A stretch of 64,000 nucleotides of DNA. Source: Gp6-AA40 sp963818645 (GTDB taxonomy: Bacteria > Acidobacteriota > Vicinamibacteria > Vicinamibacterales > UBA2999). Position 1 is the first letter of the stretch, and each line of letters begins with the position of its first letter. The stretch spans positions 1 through 64,000 of the forward strand of contig CAWFTF010000012.1 in assembly GCA_963818645.1 (NCBI GenBank), given 5' to 3'. The position numbers were made by a program, and so were the translations under genes. Shown one piece after another: positions 51,886-61,162 of this stretch. The notes beneath the pieces were generated by a model. That model searched no databases. It was not told the origin of the DNA and saw only the letters and a list, made by a program, of their open reading frames with translations.

Positions 51886-52849
51886 ATGTTCTTCCGCGGT
51901 CAGACTATTGGGAAGTACCGCATCCTGTCCTCGCTAGGCAGTGGTGGCTTCGGCACCGTCTACCTCGCCGAAGACACGATGATCAAAAAGAAGGTCGCGC
52001 TCAAGGTTCCGCACAAGCAGAACGTCAGCCTGCTCAAAGAGGCGCAATTGCTTGCGTCCATGAGTCACCCGAACATCGTCGGCGTCCTCACCGCCGAAAA
52101 ACAGAACGATGTGCTGTTCATCGTGATGGAGTACGTGCCGGGTGAGACGCTGGAGGAACTGATCGTTCGAGAGGGAGTGCTCGACCTCGCAAAGGCGCTC
52201 GACTTCAGCTGTCAGATCTGCAACGCCGTTGACCACGCGCATGGCGCCGGCATCCTGCACCGCGACATTCGCCCCGGGAACATGCTCATCTCCGAAAACG
52301 GGATGCTCAAGGTCAGCGACTTCGGCACGTCGCGATACCTGGAGATTGCCGCGCACGGCACAACCGTAATCGGCAGCCCGCCGTACATGGCGCCCGAACA
52401 GTTCTACGGGAAGGCTGTGTTCGCCAGCGATATCTACTCGGTGGGCGTGACGATGTATCAGATGCTCACCGGCACGATGCCGTACGACACGCCCGACGCC
52501 GCGCGACATCACACGACTCGCACGCGGTGAGATGCTCTCGGCCCCGCGGATCAAGAACCCGAAGATTCCGAAAGCGATCAATGACATCGTGCTGCGAGCG
52601 ATGGCGCCCGAACCGACCGACCGCTATCAGAAGGCTTCAGAACTGCTCGAGGCTCTGCTGGCGGCACGCGAGCCAGCTCCACGTCGCGCCGTCGGACGAG
52701 GCGGCACGGCAAACGCCGAAGCGAATGTGGCTGAGATTCAATCGAGGCTTCGCGCCCGCGAAACCCCGCCCGCGCGCTTCTGCTGGCACTGCAGAAAGCC
52801 GCTCCATGCCAGGACCGCTCGCTGTCCTTTCTGTAACGAAGCACAGTAA
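51886..52849 (+). CDS. Soluble Ser/Thr kinase with C-terminal zinc ribbon (one frameshift)
   Basis: From the ATG at 51886: RILSSLGSGGFGTVYLAED, VALKVPHKQN, VMEYVPGETLEELIVRE, catalytic loop ILHRDIRPGNMLI, KVSDFGTSRYL and PPYMAPEQFYG. The loop has Arg instead of the usual Lys and Gly instead of Glu, but Asp and Asn are kept. The frame breaks at 52501-52506; one extra base joins TPDAA to DITRLARGEMLSAPR and the rest of the lobe. After the kinase, ARFCWHCRKPLHARTARCPFC forms a zinc ribbon. No transmembrane segment is seen. TATACT lies thirteen bases before the ATG. Confidence 0.85.
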
Positions 52850-52856
52850 CTCTGCA

Positions 52857-53046
52857 GTTCCAGGTTCCACGTTCCGGGTTCCATGTTCGTGTTCGGGGTT
52901 CCTGTTCGTGGTTCGGGGTTCCAAGTTCTCGGTTCCAGGCGCGGGTTCGCGCGCGATAATCGTGTCGAACCTCGAACCTTGAACCCGGAACGTCGAACCG
53001 GAACCAAGAACACGAACCCGGAACTCGGAACCTGGAACACGGAACG
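52857..53046. repeat. Large inverted heptad repeat, GGTTCCN/GGAACCN type
   Basis: From 52857 to about 52945 the plus strand repeats GTTCCAG, GTTCCAC, GTTCCGG, GTTCCAT and GTTCGTG-like units at about seven-base steps. After a GC-rich centre (about 52946-52965) the complement-type units CGAACCT, CGAACCT, TGAACCC, GGAACGT, CGAACCG and GGAACTC follow to 53046. The two arms can pair into a long irregular stem of about 80 bases per arm. It lies directly before the start of the B12-radical SAM gene. Confidence 0.75.
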
Positions 53047-53051
53047 GCACG

Positions 53052-54614
53052 ATGCAGATCCTGCTGCTCTCAATGCCCGACAGTTTCGAGCATACGCCGA
53101 CGATCGCGGTGCGTATGCCGAACGGTGGACTCGCATCACTTGCAGGCAACGTCGACAGCCATCACCAGGTGGCGATCGCCGATCTCATCCTCGCGCAGTC
53201 ATCCGTCCAGGCCACCGTCGTACGGCTGATGGAGCAGCTCCAGCCTCGGCTGGTCGGCCTGTCGGTGATGACATTCCAGCGCGGCACGGCACGACGCATC
53301 ATCTCCCTCATTCGATCGATCAAGCCTGACGTACTCGTTGCCGTCGGCGGCTACGACCCGTCGCTGGCGCCCGAGGCATGGACGGATCCGTCGCTGGGCG
53401 TGGACTTCATCGTGCGCGGCGAGGGCGACCTCACCTTTCGCGAACTGCTCCGCGCGATCGAAGGACAGGGATCGCTGTCGAACATCTCTGGTCTCTGGTT
53501 TCGATCGCCTGACGGTTTCCAGCGCAACCCGGCGCGACCTGCAACAACGCTGAAGGACGGCGAAGTGCGGCCTCCCTCGCGCGCCGCGCGCGTGCTGTCC
53601 GGCTACACGATGATGGGACGCCCCATCGACGTCGTCGAGACGTCGCGCGGCTGCACGTTCGACTGCAGCTTCTGTTCGATCATCGAGATGCGCGGGCGCA
53701 ACTTTCATCGCTTCTCCATCGATCGAGTGATCGCGGACATCAGGGACGCTCACGATCGTGGCGCGCGGTCGATCTTCCTCGTGGACGACAACATCACGAT
53801 CGACGTCCCTCGACTCGAGGCGCTCTGCCGGGCCATCGTCGAGCACGGCCTCGACGACATCATGTACGTCGTGCAGGCGATGACAGCGGCGATTGCCACG
53901 CACGGAGCGTCACTGGCGCCGCTGATGCGCCAGGCTGGATTCCGCTACGTGTTCCTCGGCATCGAGAACGTGCTCGAAGACGATCTCGCGTTTCTGAGGG
54001 CCACCGCCAAGAACAGCCGGAAGCAGGAGAACACGACACTCGCGGCAGTGAACGTCCTGCACCAGCACGGCCTGCTCGTCGTCGGCGGACTCATCGTCGG
54101 CAATCCCGACGACACGCGCTCCTCGATAGAGACCAACCTCGCGTTCGCGAGGAAGTACGTGGACTGGCCGTACATCCAGCACCCCACGCCGTATCCCGGC
54201 ACACCCATGACGCGCGACTTCCGCGAGCGCGGACTCATCGTCAATCAGCGCGTCGAGGAATACGACGGAACGTCAGCGGTGACACGAAGCGCTCATCTCG
54301 ACGCAGAAGAAATCGAGTTCATGCGCTGGAGGGCCGAGCGCTGGATGAAAGTCCGCCACATTCCGACCGCCTTTCGGCTTCATCCCGGCTTTGTGCTCAG
54401 GCACTGGCGCGGAATGATGACGCATACCTTTCGCGGAACCACGTGGCGCTCGCTCATCGGCCTGGAGTCCGTGCGCGACACCTTCCGCCGCTATCGTCAG
54501 ATCCGTGCGCAGGAACGCGAGTATCTGGCATGGCCGGACCCACTCGCGGCGCAACGCACCGAGCGGAGCCAGCCGTGGCATCGCGAGACGCTGAACTGGG
54601 TGGCCGGTAGCTGA
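53052..54614 (+). CDS. B12-binding-domain radical SAM protein
   Basis: A 520-residue protein. The N-terminal cobalamin-binding-like domain (about 1-140) has MQILLLSMPDSFEHTPTIAV, GGLASLAGNV and VAVGGYDPSLAPEAW. The radical SAM domain (about 190-400) carries VVETSRGCTFDCSFCSIIEM, SIFLVDDNITIDVPRLEAL and RYVFLGIENVLEDDLAFLR. YPGTPMTRDFRERGLI is typical of the group that includes methyltransferases and hopanoid or lipid modifying enzymes. The substrate is unknown. No SD is seen, and the 5' region is a long repeat hairpin. Confidence 0.88.
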   Translation: MQILLLSMPDSFEHTPTIAVRMPNGGLASLAGNVDSHHQVAIADLILAQSSVQATVVRLMEQLQPRLVGLSVMTFQRGTARRIISLIRSIKPDVLVAVGGYDPSLAPEAWTDPSLGVDFIVRGEGDLTFRELLRAIEGQGSLSNISGLWFRSPDGFQRNPARPATTLKDGEVRPPSRAARVLSGYTMMGRPIDVVETSRGCTFDCSFCSIIEMRGRNFHRFSIDRVIADIRDAHDRGARSIFLVDDNITIDVPRLEALCRAIVEHGLDDIMYVVQAMTAAIATHGASLAPLMRQAGFRYVFLGIENVLEDDLAFLRATAKNSRKQENTTLAAVNVLHQHGLLVVGGLIVGNPDDTRSSIETNLAFARKYVDWPYIQHPTPYPGTPMTRDFRERGLIVNQRVEEYDGTSAVTRSAHLDAEEIEFMRWRAERWMKVRHIPTAFRLHPGFVLRHWRGMMTHTFRGTTWRSLIGLESVRDTFRRYRQIRAQEREYLAWPDPLAAQRTERSQPWHRETLNWVAGS

Positions 54615-54620
54615 GCCGGC

Positions 54621-54802
54621 GGGTCCGAATGAACAGGACCCAGCCACCAGCAGCCAGTAACCCAGCTAACCCCAATGTCCCCGTGACATTGGGCATTTCC
54701 CGGAAGGACGGGTTACGATCTGATCAACTCCCAGTCTCCAACTCCCAATTCCCAAGAGCAGCTGACTCAGTTTGGGAGTTGGGAGTTGGGCGTTGGAAGT
54801 TG
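54621..54802. repeat. Cluster of hairpins and tandem repeats between radical SAM and ilvE genes
   Basis: Four elements lie together. GGGTCC and GGACCC (54621-54641) form a small hairpin. CCAGCCACCAGCAGCCAGTAA and CCCAGCTAACC (54640-54671) match the GTAGCTGGGT family in complement. CCCAATGTC (54671-54679) and GACATTGGG (54685-54693) form a perfect nine-pair hairpin. CAACTCCCAGTCTCCAACTC (from 54725) faces TTGGGAGTTGGGAGTTGGG (from 54772) as an inverted GGGAGTT pair. No gene is seen from 54615 to 54831. Confidence 0.65.
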
Positions 54803-54831
54803 ACTGCAATCGAGTTTGAAGGGAGCGTCGT

Positions 54832-55794
54832 ATGTCATTTCCTGGGACCGGCACCATCTGGATGAACGGCAAGCTCGTGGACTGGGCAGATGCCAAGATC
54901 CACGTCGCGTCACACGTCGTTCACTACGGCAGCGCAGTCTTCGAGGGTGCGCGGTGCTACGACACCCGCCAGGGCCCGGCCTGCTTCAGGCTGGATGCGC
55001 ACATGCGGCGCCTGTTCGACTCTGCTCGAATCTACCGGATGGAGGTCCCCTACGATCAGCAGACGCTGACCGACGCGACGATGAACCTGATTCGCACGAA
55101 CGGGTTCAAGGCGTGCTACATCCGCCCGATCGTGTACCGGGGATATGACTCGCTCGGCGTCAATCCTGCGCCGTGTCCCGTCGACGTCGCCATCATGCTG
55201 TGGGAATGGGGCGCCTACTTCACGAAGGAAGCGATCGAGGAAGGTCTCGACGTCAAGATCTCGACGTGGGCACGAAATGCGCCGAACACCACGCCGGCCA
55301 TGGCGAAGAGCGTCGCCAACTACGCCAACGCGCAGTTGATCAAGATGGAAGCGATCGCGGACGGCTACGCCGAGGGTATCGCGCTCGACACGCAGGGAAA
55401 CCTGAGTGAAGGCAGCGGCCAGAACGTGTTCGTCGTGCGTGAAGGGATCATCTACACGCCGCCAATCGGCAACTCCGTGCTCTGGGGCATCACGCGCGAT
55501 TCGGTCATGACCATTGCTCGCGAGCTTGGTTTCGAGGTCAGGGAAACCACGCTTCCGCGCGAAACGCTCTACATGGCCGATGAAGTGTTTTTTGTCGGAA
55601 CGGCCGTGGAAGTCACGCCGATTCGGTCGGTCGACCGCGTGAAGGTGGGCCGGGGCCGGCGAGGCCCCATCACCGAGGCGATCCAGCAGCGATTCTTCCA
55701 GATTGTGAATGGAGAGGCGCCGGATACCCACGGCTGGCTGCAGCCGATCAACGCGCGCGAGGCCGCTACATCGGGAGCCGCCAAGAGCCGATAA
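54832..55794 (+). CDS. ilvE: Branched-chain amino acid aminotransferase
   Basis: A 320-residue class IV aminotransferase: GTIWMNGKLVDWADAKIHVA, HVVHYGSAVFEGARCYDT, RLDAHMRRLFDSARIYRME, CYIRPIVYRGYDSLGVNP, PAMAKSVANYANAQLIKMEA containing the PLP lysine region, and NLSEGSGQNVFVVREGIIYT. It makes and degrades leucine, isoleucine and valine. GGGAG precedes the ATG. No other branched-chain genes are adjacent. Confidence 0.95.
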   Translation: MSFPGTGTIWMNGKLVDWADAKIHVASHVVHYGSAVFEGARCYDTRQGPACFRLDAHMRRLFDSARIYRMEVPYDQQTLTDATMNLIRTNGFKACYIRPIVYRGYDSLGVNPAPCPVDVAIMLWEWGAYFTKEAIEEGLDVKISTWARNAPNTTPAMAKSVANYANAQLIKMEAIADGYAEGIALDTQGNLSEGSGQNVFVVREGIIYTPPIGNSVLWGITRDSVMTIARELGFEVRETTLPRETLYMADEVFFVGTAVEVTPIRSVDRVKVGRGRRGPITEAIQQRFFQIVNGEAPDTHGWLQPINAREAATSGAAKSR

Positions 55795-55795
55795 C

Positions 55796-55858
55796 CTACG
55801 GGAGTAGGTCCGAACGGGCCGGTGCACTTCCGCACCGCCCGCTTCGGCCAACCCGTAG
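55796..55858 (+). promoter_or_regulatory. Structured 5' leader closing on the pilT start codon
   Basis: CTACGGG (55796-55802) and CCCGTAG (55852-55858) form an outer seven-pair helix that ends two bases before the pilT ATG. Inside, CCGAA-CGGG-c-CGGTGC (55810-55825), loop ACTTCC, and GCACCG-CCCG-c-TTCGG (55832-55847) form a 15-pair rod with two single-base bulges. The only SD-like GGAG (55801-55804) starts in the outer helix. No match to the c-di-GMP riboswitch consensus was recognised. It could be a cis-acting RNA or a terminator of ilvE. Confidence 0.6.
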
Positions 55859-55859
55859 C

Positions 55860-57017
55860 ATGCACGTCAACGATCTGCTCAAGATTGCCGTCGTCAGCGG
55901 CGCCTCGGACCTCCACCTCAAAGTCGGGACATACCCGATGATGCGGGTGCGGGGAACGCTCATCCCGGCAACCGAAGAACGTCGCCTCGAACACGAGGAC
56001 ATCGTTGCCATGGCCGCGGCCGTGCTGCCTGCCGGGCACCGAGACAAGTTTCGCGACAACCACGAGGTCGATCTGGCATACAGCGTGGCTGGGTTGGGCC
56101 GTTTCCGCTGCAATGCGTTCCAGCAGCGCGGCACCATCGGGATGATCTTCCGCGTGATTCCGATGCGCGTCGCCACCATCGAAGATCTTCTGCTCCCCAA
56201 GGTGCTGAAGAAGATCGCCGGCGAGGAACGTGGCCTTGTACTCGTCACAGGGACGACGGGTAGCGGCAAGAGCACGACGCTGGCAGCCCTCATCGACGAG
56301 ATCAACTCGACGCGTACCGCGCACATCATGACCATCGAGGACCCGATCGAGTACCTCCATCGGGACCAGCGCTCGGTCATCAACCAGCGCGAGATCGGCG
56401 TCGATACGAGGTCGTTCGGCGACGCGCTGCGCAGCGCGCTTCGACAGGATCCCGACGTTATCCTGGTCGGTGAGATGCGCGACCTCGAAACCATTCAGAC
56501 GGCGCTCCTCGCCGCCGAGACTGGTCACCTGGTGTTCTCGACACTGCACACGCTCGATGCCACGGAGACCATCAACCGCATCATCGCCGTGTTCCCGCCT
56601 CACCAGCAGAAGCAGATTCGCATCCAGCTCGCGAGCGTGATCAAGGCGGTGGTCTCACAGCGCCTGATGCCGAGGAGCGATATGAAGGGACGCGTACCGG
56701 CCGTCGAAGTCCTCATCAGCACGGCGTACATCCGGGACTGCATTCTCGACAAGGAGAAGTCGCACCTGGTGCACGGAGCGATTGCCCAGGGCACGTCGCA
56801 GTACGGGATGCAGACCTTCGATCAGTCGATCTTCACCCTCTTCGAGCAGGGGCTCGTCTCCTACGAAGAGGCACTTCGCTGGGCCACCAACGTGGACGAG
56901 TTCAAGCTCAAGGTGCAAGGCATCCACACCACGGCGGACATGGCGCGCGATCAGATGGCGCGAACCGGCCAGACCAATGGCGGCAAGTCTGCGGAAATCA
57001 CCAGGTTCGGCGGATAA
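55860..57017 (+). CDS. pilT: Type IV pilus retraction ATPase PilT
   Basis: A 385-residue secretion-type ATPase: MHVNDLLKIAVVSGASDLHL, Walker A LVTGTTGSGKSTTLAAL, the Asp box HIMTIEDPIEYLHRDQRSVI, Walker B DPDVILVGEMRDLETIQTAL and the His box TGHLVFSTLHTLDATETINR. The AIRNLIRE-type C-terminal motif is not obvious, but the overall length and layout are PilT. It powers pilus retraction for twitching motility and DNA uptake. No other pilus gene is in the window. Confidence 0.93.
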   Translation: MHVNDLLKIAVVSGASDLHLKVGTYPMMRVRGTLIPATEERRLEHEDIVAMAAAVLPAGHRDKFRDNHEVDLAYSVAGLGRFRCNAFQQRGTIGMIFRVIPMRVATIEDLLLPKVLKKIAGEERGLVLVTGTTGSGKSTTLAALIDEINSTRTAHIMTIEDPIEYLHRDQRSVINQREIGVDTRSFGDALRSALRQDPDVILVGEMRDLETIQTALLAAETGHLVFSTLHTLDATETINRIIAVFPPHQQKQIRIQLASVIKAVVSQRLMPRSDMKGRVPAVEVLISTAYIRDCILDKEKSHLVHGAIAQGTSQYGMQTFDQSIFTLFEQGLVSYEEALRWATNVDEFKLKVQGIHTTADMARDQMARTGQTNGGKSAEITRFGG

Positions 57018-57026
57018 ACTCTTCAG

Positions 57027-57488
57027 GTGTCCGACGACACCTATCTCACTGCGCTGAAGATGCTCGTGCGGCGCGAGCTATCGGAGGCGCAGCTTCGCCA
57101 GCGACTCCTCCGCCGTCAGCACGACCCTGACGCGATCGAAGCCGCCCTCACCCGACTCAAATCCGAGCGCAACCTCGACGACGAGCGCGTCGCCGGCGCG
57201 ATCGCGCGATCCGAGACCAACCTCAAGAAACGCGGGCGCTTTCGCGTGACCAGGCAGATCGAAGCGGCCGGCATCGCATCGTCCATCGCCAAGCGCGTCG
57301 TCGACGAGACGTTTGCCGCAATCGATGGCGACGCCCTGCTCACGCAGGCCCTCGCACGCAGACTGCGTGGGCGGACGCGCATCGAGGGCGACCGCGAATT
57401 CCAACGCTTGTACCGGTATCTCGTGACCCAGGGCTTCGAGCCAGACCGCGTCATGGCGCTGCTCCGGACCTACAATAGAGAACAATGA
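57027..57488 (+). CDS. recX: Regulatory protein RecX
   Basis: A 153-residue helical protein with RecX three-helix repeats: ALKMLVRRELSEAQLRQRLL, IEAALTRLKSERNLDDERVA, and FQRLYRYLVTQGFEPDRVMA. RecX caps RecA filaments. The GTG start follows TAAACT (57015-57020) by six bases with no SD. recX directly followed by alaS with an ATGA overlap is a widespread arrangement, although recA itself is not here. Confidence 0.92.
   Translation: MSDDTYLTALKMLVRRELSEAQLRQRLLRRQHDPDAIEAALTRLKSERNLDDERVAGAIARSETNLKKRGRFRVTRQIEAAGIASSIAKRVVDETFAAIDGDALLTQALARRLRGRTRIEGDREFQRLYRYLVTQGFEPDRVMALLRTYNREQ
57471..57476 (+). promoter_or_regulatory. -10-like box before alaS, inside recX
   Basis: TACAAT lies eight bases before the alaS ATG at 57485. 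No SD is present, so alaS may also be transcribed as a leaderless RNA besides being coupled to recX. Confidence 0.45.
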
Positions 57489-60186
57489 CCTCCAAGGAGA
57501 TCCGCTCCTCGTTTCTCGCGTTCTTCGAGAAGCAGGGCCACCGCGTCGTTGCAAGCTCCCCGCTCGTGCCGCACGAGGACCCGACACTCCTCTTCACCAA
57601 CGCGGGAATGAATCAGTTCAAGGACACACTCCTCGGGAAGGAAAAGCGCAGCTACACGCGCGCCACCACCGTCCAGAAATGCATGCGCGTCAGCGGGAAG
57701 CACAACGACCTCGACAACGTGGGACCTTCCTTGCGGCATCACACGTTCTTCGAGATGCTCGGCAACTTCTCGTTCGGCGACTACTTCAAGCGCGAGGCCA
57801 TCCCGTTCGCGTGGAGCCTGCTGACCGACGTCTGGCAGATTCCGAAGGACAGACTCACGGTCACCATCTTCAAGGGTGATGCAGCAGTCCCTCGCGACGC
57901 CGAGGCCCACGATATCTGGAAGACGCTCCTTCCCGCCGAACGGATCGGCGAGCTGGGCGCGGACGATAACTTCTGGACGATGGGCGATACGGGGCCCTGC
58001 GGACGCTGCTCCGAGATCTATTTCTTCCGCGGCGCCAGCGTGCCGTGTGGGGAGGAACTGGCCGGCCGCACGTGCCGCGGCGTCGAGTGCAGCTGCGACC
58101 GCTACGTCGAGATCTGGAACAACGTGTTCATGGAGTTCGATCGGCAGGCCGATGGCAAGCTGATTCCCCTGCCTGCGCCCTCGATCGATACCGGCATGGG
58201 GTTCGAACGGGTGACGGCCGTCCTGCAGGGTCACCTGTCGAACTACGACACCGACCTCTTCACGCCGATTCTTTCGGCGATCGGCGAACGCGCCGGCACG
58301 ACTCACCGCGGCACGATGGAACCGTCCGACGTCTCGATGCGCGTGATCGCGGATCACCTGCGCGCGATGACCTTCCTCATCGCCGACGGCGTGGTGCCGT
58401 CCAATGAATGGCGCGGGTACGTGCTGCGCAAGATCATGCGGCGCGCGATGCGTCACGGGAAGCAGCTCGGCCTGCAGGAGCCTTTCCTGCACACCATGGT
58501 CGACACGATGGTCCGCGAGTTCGGCGACGCGTATCCGGAGCTCAAGACCGGGCGTGACATCGTGGCCCAGGTGATTCGAACCGAGGAAGAGCGCTTCGAC
58601 GCAGTGCTGACGAGCGGCCTGCCCCGGCTCGAGGAGATTCTCGACAAGGCGGCAGCAGGCAACGGCCTGGTACCAGGCGATGCCGCATTCAAGCTGTACG
58701 ACACGCATGGCGTGCCGCGCGACTTCATCGAAGACATGATCGAGACCAGAAAGCTCCGGCTCGATCAGGAAGGCTTCGAGCGCGCGATGGAAGCACAGCG
58801 TGAGAAGGCGCGGGCCAAAAGCGCCTTCAAAGGATCGGATGCGAAGGACGCGACGTGGACGGCAAGCGACGCTGTTCGCGCGGAGCTCGAGTCAACTGGC
58901 GACAAGGCCTTCCGTGGCTACGAGACGACGAAGATCAACACGCAGATCCTTGCGATCTTCAACGGCGAACGGCAGGAAGTGCCTTCGCTCATCGCGGGTC
59001 AGGACGGTTACGTCGCTCTGACCGAGACGCCGTTCTATCTCGAGGCTGGCGGTCAGGTCTCTGACGCCGGAACCATCGCGGGACCTCGCGGTGAGGCACG
59101 CGTCACCGCGATCGTGCGCACCGGGAACTGGCCGCGCCTGCACGGCGTCCATGTCACCAGCGGCGAGCTGTCGCGCCGAGACCTGGTGAGTGCTGAAGTC
59201 AGCGCTGCTCTACGGGACGCGACCCGCCGCAACCACACAGCGACTCACCTGCTCCATGCCGCGCTTCGACAGGTGCTCGGCCAGCACGTCAAGCAGGCGG
59301 GCTCTCTGGTTGCGCCCGACCGGCTGCGCTTCGACTTCGTGCACGTCAGCGCCGTGACTCGCGAGCAATTGCTCGAGATCGAGCGCATCGTCAACGAACA
59401 GATCCTGCGCAATACGGCCGTACAGACGGACGTGAAGAACACGCAGGAGGCGATCGCCGCCGGTGCGATGGCGCTGTTCGGCGAGAAGTACGGCGACCAT
59501 GTCCGCGTCGTCTCGATTCCTGGCTTCAGCGTCGAGCTGTGCGGCGGAACTCACGTGCGCGCGACTGGCGACATCGGCCTCTTCGCCATCGTGTCTGAAG
59601 GCGGCGTCGCCGCGGGAGTACGACGTATTGAAGCGATCACGCGGCCTCGACTCGCTGACCTCGTTCCAGCGTCAACGCGATGAACTTGGGGTGTTGTCCG
59701 CCGCGCTCAACACCAGACCCGGTGAGCTCGCCGCGCGAGTCGGCGCGCTCCAGGACGAGGGCAAGCGACTGCGTCCGCGAGCTGCAGCAGGCAAAGATGA
59801 AAGCTGCGCTGGCACCGACGGGCTCTGGATCTCCCGAGGGCGATGTTGCAGAGGTCGCGGGAGTGAAGCTTGTCGCGCGACAGGTCAGCGGACTCGACAA
59901 GGACGGTCTGCGCGCTCTCGTCGATCAGCACCGCGGACAGATCAAGAGCGGCGTCGTCGTCCTCGCTTCCCCATCCGATGGCAAGGTCTCGATCGTCGTC
60001 GGAGTCACGCCCGATCTCACGAAGAAGGCACCGGCCGGGCAGATCGTGAAGCAGCTCGCGCCCATCGTCGGCGGCGGCGGCGGCGGCCGGCCGGACTTCG
60101 CTGAAGCCGGTGGCAAGGATCCGTCGAAGATCGGCGAGCTCCTCGCCGCCAGCCGGGGTGTTATCGAGAAGATGCTCTCGGCTTAG
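57485..60186 (+). CDS. alaS: Alanine--tRNA ligase (two single-base frameshifts near the C-terminus)
   Basis: The class II core is complete: SSPLVPHEDPTLLFTNAGMN, RATTVQKCMRVSGKHNDLDN, FEMLGNFSFGDYFKREAIPF, SIDTGMGFERV, and the editing domain TRRNHTATHLLHAALRQVLG with FSVELCGGTHVRATGDIGLF. After RRIEAIT the frame breaks at 59640-59644; the next frame reads GLDSLTSFQRQRDELGVLSA. A second break at 59773-59777 leads to RELQQAKMKAALAP and the DHHA1 domain with QIVKQLAPIVGGGGGGRPDF and the final VIEKMLSA. Each break equals one extra base. Since alaS is essential, these are almost surely sequence errors. Confidence 0.94.
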
Positions 60187-60223
60187 CCATGCGCCAGCAC
60201 CATCCTGCGTTGACCCGGCCGCC

Positions 60224-61144
60224 TTATGTCGACTTCTTTGCGGACAGCTCGTCGTACGCAACCTGCAACTGCGGAGTGCCCTCGTTCGACGCGAACGCCG
60301 GCAGACCACCCTTGACGATTTCGTCGGCCGACTTACCGGCAGCGATCCCCTTCTGCACGTAGTCGAGCATCGCGCTGAAGTAGTCCCGCAGCGCGAGCAG
60401 GTCCTTCGACGATCCGGTGACCGGTGCACCCACCTTTGAGTGTCCAAAGATGTAGGCCGTGTCGGCGTTGTGATCCTTCACTGTCTTTTCCAGCGTCACG
60501 AGCCAGTTCTTGATCGACGCGCCCGCCGGGCGATCGACTCGTGGATGACGCAGGTGCGACATCAGGTCGCCCATGTGCACGACGTTTGCCTTCTGGAAGA
60601 AGATGACGCCGTCGCCACCGGTGTGACCCGGGCCGTAATGATGCGCCGACACGACTTCGCTTCCGAGATCGACCTTCCAGTCGGTCTTGTAGGTCGTATC
60701 TGCGTAGGCCTGATCGGCCTCGCTCTTGTTCGCCGCCGCCTGCTTCCGCTGCAGACCAGGAGCGTTCTCCTGCGCAACCATCTTGACGACTGACGGCTGC
60801 AACACCTTGTTGCCGCCGGTGTGATCGGGATGATGGTGCGTGTTGATCAACAGGTCGATCTTGCGACTGCCGATCATCGGCTTGAATCCGTCGAGAAACA
60901 GCTTCGACGTATCGGCGAACTGGCTGTCGATCACGACCACCGCGTCGGGCCCCACCATCCAGCCCATCGTCCCGCCGCGCGCCGTGAACGTGCCCACGTT
61001 GCGGCGCAGGGACGTGAACACCGGAACGGTGGGCGGCGCTGGAGCGGCCGCGGGCTGCTGAGCGAAGAGCCTGGATGAACCAATCGCGCCAGCCGCGACC
61101 GCGAGGGTTGACCTCACGATGAAATCACGTCGATTCGAGTTCAT
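60224..61144 (-). CDS. Tat-exported metallo-beta-lactamase-fold hydrolase
   Basis: About 306 residues from the ATG at 61144, which has GGAG upstream. The leader SNRRDFIVRSTLAVAAGAIG is a twin-arginine signal. The MBL fold shows MVGPDAVVVIDSQFADTSKL, the metal motif NTHHHPDHTGGNKVLQPSV, SAHHYGPGHTGGDGVIFFQ, and NVVHMGDLMSHLRHP, with a C-terminal helical part (LLALRDYFSAMLDYVQKGIA). Substrate unknown. It is the last gene of a PepSY-ADH-MBL operon and converges on alaS. Confidence 0.9.
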   Translation of the reverse strand: MNSNRRDFIVRSTLAVAAGAIGSSRLFAQQPAAAPAPPTVPVFTSLRRNVGTFTARGGTMGWMVGPDAVVVIDSQFADTSKLFLDGFKPMIGSRKIDLLINTHHHPDHTGGNKVLQPSVVKMVAQENAPGLQRKQAAANKSEADQAYADTTYKTDWKVDLGSEVVSAHHYGPGHTGGDGVIFFQKANVVHMGDLMSHLRHPRVDRPAGASIKNWLVTLEKTVKDHNADTAYIFGHSKVGAPVTGSSKDLLALRDYFSAMLDYVQKGIAAGKSADEIVKGGLPAFASNEGTPQLQVAYDELSAKKST

Positions 61145-61162
61145 GTACACGCTCCTTCGCGG

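Noticed and set aside
52883..53329. 148-residue frame before the radical SAM gene, and a 78-residue one at 54629-54865
   Set aside because: Both mostly translate the intergenic heptad repeats and then run into another gene in the wrong frame.
55796..55858. c-di-GMP (GEMM) riboswitch before pilT
   Set aside because: The leader lacks the conserved GEMM core and tetraloop-receptor sequences as far as can be judged by eye; only a generic structured leader is supported.
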